64,000 bases of DNA from Gammaproteobacteria bacterium. GTDB lineage: Bacteria > Pseudomonadota > Gammaproteobacteria > Pseudomonadales > Azotimanducaceae. The translations under genes were made by a program, and so were the position numbers. Position 1 is the first letter of the stretch. The number at the start of each line of letters is the position of its first letter. The notes under the pieces were generated by a model, which saw only the letters and a list, made by a program, of their open reading frames with translations, did not search any database and had not been told where the DNA came from. The stretch lies in contig VXYL01000014.1 in NCBI GenBank assembly GCA_009846005.1, forward strand, positions 10,325-74,324, given 5' to 3'. Below, piece after piece: positions 60,102-64,000 of the stretch.

Positions 60102-60977
60102 CTATGCGCGGCGCCAGCGACGCGGCCGCATCGTTCCACCGCCCAAACGCCGGTCGAGGCGCTCGAACTCCTCGCGGTCGGCACCGCGCCAGCGCAGATC
60201 GTTGAGCTCCTCGGCCAGCGGCACGTCCTCCACTAGGATGGCCAAACGCTTGTACAAGGCGACTTCGTCCCTCATTTCGTTGAGCGTTTGAGCAAGCCGG
60301 ATGCCGCCCCGCACGCTCACGTCCCAGTTCGCGGAATGGGGGGGTATCGCTTCGACTGTCCCGTATCGGGTCAATAGCGCGGACGCCGTCTTGGCCCCGA
60401 ATCCGGGAACGCCGGGGATGCCGTCCGCGGTATCGCCGACCAGCGCCAGCCAATCGGGGATGCTCGCCGGATTGCAGCCGTTGCGTTGGCGCACGCCGTC
60501 CTCGTCGATGACGCGGCGGCGCATCCGGTCGACCTGCACGACGCGGTTGCCGGTCACGCACTGGCCGAGATCCTTGTCGGGCGTAAGGATGCGTACCTGC
60601 GCCACCTGGTCGCGCCAGCGTTTCGCGGCCGTCGCTAGGGCGTCGTCGGCCTCGTAGCGGTCCATCGACCAGACCGTGATACCGAGCGCCGCCACGGCTT
60701 CCTCGACGAGATCCATCTGTGCGACGAGCACCGGGTCCATGCCTGCGCCGGTCTTGTAGCCGGCGAACAGGTCGTTACGGAACGACTCGATGGGGTTGTC
60801 GAACGCCACGGCGATGTGGGTGACTTCCTCTTCCGGGTCGTCCAGCAGGCCGAGCATGGACGCGACGACGCCTGCCGTTCCCTTGACGTCCATGCCATCG
60901 GGCGCGACGCGCTCGGGCCGCTTCGAGTACTGGGCCCGAAATAGCTCAAAGGTGCCGTCGACCACGTGCAGGCGCAT
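60102..60977 (-). CDS. 5'-3' exonuclease (flap/Pol I N-domain type)
   Basis: A 291-residue stand-alone nuclease. It starts MRLHVVDGTFELFRAQYSKR with the first catalytic Asp. AVAFDNPIESFRNDLFAGYK and DRYEADDALATAAKRW give the central acidic pair. ILTPDKDLGQCV and ALVGDTADGIPGVPGFGAKT carry the H3TH DNA-binding motif and last Asp cluster. This is the N-terminal exonuclease domain of DNA polymerase I as a separate protein, for removal of RNA primers and flaps. The GDxADG.PGVPG.G motif makes the assignment firm. Confidence 0.92.
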   Translation of the reverse strand: MRLHVVDGTFELFRAQYSKRPERVAPDGMDVKGTAGVVASMLGLLDDPEEEVTHIAVAFDNPIESFRNDLFAGYKTGAGMDPVLVAQMDLVEEAVAALGITVWSMDRYEADDALATAAKRWRDQVAQVRILTPDKDLGQCVTGNRVVQVDRMRRRVIDEDGVRQRNGCNPASIPDWLALVGDTADGIPGVPGFGAKTASALLTRYGTVEAIPPHSANWDVSVRGGIRLAQTLNEMRDEVALYKRLAILVEDVPLAEELNDLRWRGADREEFERLDRRLGGGTMRPRRWRRA

Positions 60978-61059
60978 GGGGCCATTACAAACGACCCGGC
61001 GCGCAGGTGCAAAACGGCTTACTATCGGCGGTCAGTCCGAATCACCGGGAGGGGCTAAC

Positions 61060-62004
61060 GTGGAGTTTGGCGAATTCAAGAACACCGAAGGCTTCAATCC
61101 GACCTTCAAGCGCATCCGCGAACTCGGATTGGAGGAGAACATCTTCGAACTCGACTCCTACGGGTTCACGGTGGTGCCGCCTGGCAAGGTGGCCGACAAG
61201 GCGTTCTTCGATCGTATGCGGTCAACGGTTCTGCGAGTCTGCAAGGAGCGCACCGGCATCGACTTCGACCTCGAGAGCAACGGCGCGTTCGGCGACTACA
61301 AGGCTCAACCCCAGACGGACGGGCAGTTCCTGCTGTTCTACCTGTTGATGGCGGACCGGGTATTCGAGGAATGGGTGTTGAACCCGACGCTCTACTCGCT
61401 CATCGACTACCTGATGCGCGGTCAGCAGCAGATATCCAGCGTCACGTCGTTCGTGAAGTGGAGGGGCGAACGGGAGACGCTGGGCCTGCACACCGACTGC
61501 CCCCCGGATCGGGATGGCCGGCTACCGGCTTGCTCGGACGTAGCCAACGCCGCGTATTGCCTGACCGACTACACCCTGGAAAACGGGGCGATCGCGATGG
61601 TGCCAGGCAGTCACCTGTATTGTCGCCAGCCGCGTCGAGGCGAGAGCGAGGACTCGGCGATCCCGGTGCAGGCCGAAGCGGGTTCGCTCATCGTTTGGCA
61701 CGGCAACACCTGGCATGGCGCATTCGAGAAGAAGACCGATGGACTGCGCCTCAACGTCACGACCTACCATTGCCACAGGCGGCTCAAGAACCAGGAAAAC
61801 TACCAGTGGCGCGTGACCGAGGAGATGCTCAAACGCAATCCGCCTGAATTCGCGCGCCTAGTCGCCGCCGACGACCACATGGGCTGGGACGAGAACGGCC
61901 CGGACTACTCCCGGGGCTTCCGCCACATGAGCCCGGAGGCGAAGAAACGCCTACAGGCGATACGCAGTCAGCGTGCCGAGGCGAAGAAGGCAACGGCCGC
62001 GTAG
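61060..62004 (+). CDS. PhyH-family dioxygenase, second copy
   Basis: A 314-residue protein from GTG with GGGAGGGG upstream, divergent from the exonuclease gene. FKRIRELGLEENIFELDSYG then FTVVPPGK matches the start of the PhyH enzyme at 35057-36001. Iron ligands: LGLHTDCPP with His and Asp, and IVWHGNTWHGAFEKKTDGLR with the distal His and 2-oxoglutarate-binding Arg. AIAMVPGSHLYCRQPRRGES is also shared. Differences include a longer loop after HxD (PPDRDGRLPACSDV). The final TAG is the head of a REP-like element. Confidence 0.9.
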   Translation: MEFGEFKNTEGFNPTFKRIRELGLEENIFELDSYGFTVVPPGKVADKAFFDRMRSTVLRVCKERTGIDFDLESNGAFGDYKAQPQTDGQFLLFYLLMADRVFEEWVLNPTLYSLIDYLMRGQQQISSVTSFVKWRGERETLGLHTDCPPDRDGRLPACSDVANAAYCLTDYTLENGAIAMVPGSHLYCRQPRRGESEDSAIPVQAEAGSLIVWHGNTWHGAFEKKTDGLRLNVTTYHCHRRLKNQENYQWRVTEEMLKRNPPEFARLVAADDHMGWDENGPDYSRGFRHMSPEAKKRLQAIRSQRAEAKKATAA

Positions 62005-62041
62005 GGCGACCCTATCGCGCCCCTTAGGGCGCGGTCGCCCG
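62001..62041 (+). repeat. REP-like element, subtype A with nested hairpin
   Basis: GTAGGGCGACC (one G fewer than other heads) and GGTCGCCCG arms. The loop has a perfect inner hairpin GCGCCC-CTTA-GGGCGC. The head's TAG ends the PhyH gene. Confidence 0.82.
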
Positions 62042-62063
62042 CATCGTCGGTTCGCTGTAACGG

Positions 62064-62087
62064 GACGGGACAAGCCCGTCCCCTACG
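62064..62087 (-). repeat. REP-like element, subtype B
   Basis: A perfect B copy between two A copies, with 22 and 16 bases on either side, so the gap holds an A-B-A cluster. Confidence 0.87.
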
Positions 62088-62103
62088 GGTTGTCCGCAAC
62101 CTC

Positions 62104-62129
62104 GTAGGGGCGACCCTTGCGGTCGCCCG
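62104..62129 (+). repeat. REP-like element, subtype A
   Basis: GTAGGGGCGACC, loop CTTGC, GGTCGCCCG. The last loop base is C instead of T, which leaves the stem intact. Confidence 0.86.
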
Positions 62130-62150
62130 TTTTGGCCTGCAGCCAAGCCC

Positions 62151-62594
62151 CTAGATCTTCGAATACTGTGACTCGAAGTCCCGCCTAAGCACTTCGTCGC
62201 GTTCGTCTAGGAGACCGGTCCGCGCCCAATCCGCCAGCGCCTTCATCGGAAAGCGCCTGCCCGGACAGGTGGTCTCGACGCCGCCCCGGACCTGTCGGTG
62301 AGCTCCGAGTTCGGCTGCCGGATAGCGCAGCTTCAGCTTGAGTAAAAGCCCGCACAGCGCTTCCAACTGCACATCGTTCGGCGCTCCAGCGTCGAAGTCG
62401 CCGTCCACGACCACGCCGATGCTCCGTGGGTGCTGGCCGCGGTCCGACTCGTCGAGTTCGGCGCTCACGCGGCCGTCTGCACCGATGCGGTAGTGGAAGC
62501 CGTCCCCCGCACAGCCGCCGTGGTGAAGAAGGACGAACTTGACGCCGCCGCGACGACTTTGGACGAAGCTGGATTTGTCCGTTTGCGTTGCCAA
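62151..62594 (-). CDS. N-acetylmuramoyl-L-alanine amidase-like (PGRP fold)
   Basis: A 147-residue protein from a TTG, 13 bases after the MFS gene's stop. It has the amidase_2/PGRP pattern: FVLLHHGGCAGDGFHYRIGA (zinc His and fold start), DESDRGQHPRSIGVVVDGDF, and ELGAHRQVRGGVETTCPGRR with the second His and Cys ligand. The length is short, so it is a minimal domain without signal peptide. It could be a cytoplasmic murein-recycling or phage-like amidase. The ribosome site is weak. Confidence 0.78.
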   Translation of the reverse strand: MATQTDKSSFVQSRRGGVKFVLLHHGGCAGDGFHYRIGADGRVSAELDESDRGQHPRSIGVVVDGDFDAGAPNDVQLEALCGLLLKLKLRYPAAELGAHRQVRGGVETTCPGRRFPMKALADWARTGLLDERDEVLRRDFESQYSKI

Positions 62595-62607
62595 ACCGGA
62601 TCGAGGA

Positions 62608-63903
62608 TCAACGAGCGGGCGCGATGCCGAACTCCCGCAACGTGTCGTCCACGGTGGGTCTGCCGACCCGCAGTCGGTCGTCGCTCAAGAGGTACGTGAA
62701 TACATAGCCGAGACCCAGGATCAGGATGCCGATCAGGAAGCAGTAGATCACGGCCCGGTCGGGATACTGGTCCTTCAGGTAGCCCACGTACAGGGGTCCG
62801 AAGATGCCGGCTGCGGCCCAGGCGGTCAGCATGGCACCGTAGATCGTCGACATCCGCTTCGAGCCAAACACATCGAGCACGAACGACGGCATCGTGGCGA
62901 AGCCGCCGCCGAAGCAAAGCAGCACGTAGCACACCAGCGCCGAGAAGATCCACGGGTCGCGTTCGGTCATTAGGATGCCGAACACGAGCATCTGGCTTGC
63001 CAGCAGGATGCGGAACACCGTGACCCGCCCGAGACGGTCGGAGAGCAGCCCCCACAACAGCCGTCCGACGCCGTTGCACAGCGAACTGACCGCGATCAGC
63101 GTGGCGCCGTTCTTGGCGAGAAGCTCGGGCTCGGCGGCGGGATCGAAGAGCGCCCAGACGTCCTGCAGCAACGACGACTGGAAACTGATGACGGCGATTC
63201 CCGCGGAAATGTTGAAGAAGAACACCAGCCACATGATCATGAACTCGGCCGACGTGAGGCAGTCGCGCAGCGGCACGTCCGGGGTCTCGTCGGCGGCGGC
63301 CGCAGCGGGCGCGAAATCCGGCGGCGGATCGCTGAGCAGGAGACTCGTCGGCAGGAGGATCAGCGCGAAGATGACGCCGAACCAGAAGAACATCATCACC
63401 AGATCGGTCTCGGTCCTGAACTCCAGGACCGGTGCTAAGACCTTGCTGAGCAGCAGCGCGCCGACGCCGAAGCCCATGACGACGACGCCCGTGGCGAGCC
63501 CCTTCCGGTCGGGAAACCACTTCGCCACCGTCGCCACGGGGGTGACGTAGCCGAGCCCGATGCCGGCCCCGCCGATGACGCCGTAGCCCAGGTAGAAAAG
63601 CCAGACCTGGTCCAGGTGCAGGGCCAGGCTCGCGATCAGGTAGCCGCCGGCGAACATGGCGCTGCCGGCCAAGGCGAGCTTGCGCGGGCCCAGTTTGGGC
63701 AAGACGGCGCCCGCCCAGGCGGCGGAGGTGCCGAGCGCGAAGATTGTGATGCTGAATGCCCAGGCCGTTTCCGTGAAGGTCCAGCCGAGCTGACGAACCA
63801 GCAGCGTCTGGAAATAGCTCCATGCGTAGACGGTGCCGAGGCAAATCTGCAGGTTCGTGCAGAGCAGCGCGATGACGACGCGGGGTATGCGCGGCGCGGA
63901 CAT
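62608..63903 (-). CDS. MFS transporter, oxalate/formate antiporter (OxlT)-like
   Basis: A 431-residue carrier with 12 predicted helices. It starts VVIALLCTNLQICLGTVYAW SYF, the OxlT-family opening. GLGYVTPVATVAKWFPDRKG and LATGVVVMGFGVGALL continue the pattern. The central loop is Ala/Pro-rich (about residues 205-220). SSLCNGVGRLLWGLLSDRLG is the second conserved motif. OxlT-type carriers exchange small carboxylates; the substrate is not known here. Its ATG follows the upstream stop by 5 bases, so it is co-transcribed with the partial gene at the right edge. Confidence 0.9.
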   Translation of the reverse strand: MSAPRIPRVVIALLCTNLQICLGTVYAWSYFQTLLVRQLGWTFTETAWAFSITIFALGTSAAWAGAVLPKLGPRKLALAGSAMFAGGYLIASLALHLDQVWLFYLGYGVIGGAGIGLGYVTPVATVAKWFPDRKGLATGVVVMGFGVGALLLSKVLAPVLEFRTETDLVMMFFWFGVIFALILLPTSLLLSDPPPDFAPAAAAADETPDVPLRDCLTSAEFMIMWLVFFFNISAGIAVISFQSSLLQDVWALFDPAAEPELLAKNGATLIAVSSLCNGVGRLLWGLLSDRLGRVTVFRILLASQMLVFGILMTERDPWIFSALVCYVLLCFGGGFATMPSFVLDVFGSKRMSTIYGAMLTAWAAAGIFGPLYVGYLKDQYPDRAVIYCFLIGILILGLGYVFTYLLSDDRLRVGRPTVDDTLREFGIAPAR

Positions 63904-63908
63904 GCTAT

Positions 63909-64000
63909 CTAGCGGTCTGCCGACCGCTGGTTCGCAAAGTGCCGGAACAACCGCGCTAGGTGGCCGACCTCATCGTCCCGGTCGAGTAGCTCTGGATTCG
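63909..64000 (-). CDS. C-terminal end of an upstream gene, cut by window edge
   Basis: The minus-strand frame ends at TAG 63909-63911 and reads NPELLDRDDEVGHLARLFRH then FANQRSADR. The DDEVGHLARLF pattern is like the end of a HAMP or signalling helix, but 30 residues are too few for a name. It runs off the right edge and is 5 bases upstream of the MFS start. A hairpin AGCGGTC-TGCC-GACCGCT covers its last codons. Confidence 0.55.
   Translation of the reverse strand, partial: NPELLDRDDEVGHLARLFRHFANQRSADR

Noticed and set aside
62465-63844. 459-codon minus-strand frame overlapping the MFS gene
   Set aside because: Other phase of the MFS gene, Arg/Gly/Pro-rich without helices or motifs.
63911-63928. 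Hairpin AGCGGTC-TGCC-GACCGCT before the MFS gene
   Set aside because: Lies within the last codons of the upstream gene and lacks a T-tract; no reason to call a terminator or operator.

Overview
The window looks like a chromosomal segment of a GC-rich Gram-negative heterotroph, most like an uncultured (perhaps marine) gammaproteobacterium. Outer-membrane efflux, a TonB-dependent receptor with FecI/FecR-type regulators, outer-membrane barrel proteins and lipoprotein or Tat export signals support the Gram-negative call. The lineage is an inference from gene content and style, not from a marker gene. About 50 protein genes and one tRNA are seen. There is no CRISPR array, rRNA, prophage or intact insertion sequence.

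Layout. 0-8 kb: the 3' part of a coiled-coil DUF1640-type gene, a large secreted M28 peptidase, and a minus-strand MacA-MacB-NodT efflux operon. 8-12 kb: an ADP-ribosylglycohydrolase, a vapBC toxin-antitoxin pair with a clear operator, an SMP-30 lactonase and tRNA-Arg(CCG). 12-19.5 kb: a catabolic plus-strand run (hot-dog/MaoC protein, cupin, two amidohydrolases, a beta-lactamase-fold esterase, a GMC oxidoreductase). 19.5-27 kb: more AT-rich genes, namely an NCS2 permease fused to an ATPase-like domain and a beta-RFAP-synthase/TrpB2 pair, then a DUF4143 ATPase and a sigma factor with a long C-terminal extension. 27-30 kb: an aminotransferase-SDR-luciferase-like oxidoreductase operon. 31-40.7 kb: a compositionally distinct block with a frameshifted small gene, an orphan peptide-binding protein, a Tat-exported hydrolase, a GST remnant, a PhyH dioxygenase and a sigma/FecR/TonB-receptor signalling set. 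41-55 kb: a GH32 enzyme, an HpaI-type aldolase, a Uma2 protein, a barrel protein, a split ABC-2/M1-like gene, a Rieske oxygenase with a VOC protein, two overlapping CaiB/BaiF CoA-transferases with a GNAT, and a methyltransferase. 55-64 kb: a SMUG1-like uracil-DNA glycosylase, an sqdB-sqdD-sqdC sulfolipid operon, a flap-type 5'-3' exonuclease, a second PhyH enzyme, an amidase and an OxlT-like MFS carrier.

The strongest genome-wide signal is a family of REP-like elements. They start with GTAGGGG and fold into a hairpin with a CTTGT loop. Two sequence subtypes and a nested-hairpin variant occur at about a dozen sites, usually in inverted pairs. At three genes the element's own TAG is the stop codon, and one copy lies inside a coding end. 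They are essentially absent from the 31-41 kb block, which supports a separate origin for that block.

The most novel leads are the trpB2/beta-RFAP synthase cassette, the permease-ATPase fusion, two in-frame internal starts with strong Shine-Dalgarno sites (in the sigma factor and in the TonB receptor), and the REP family.
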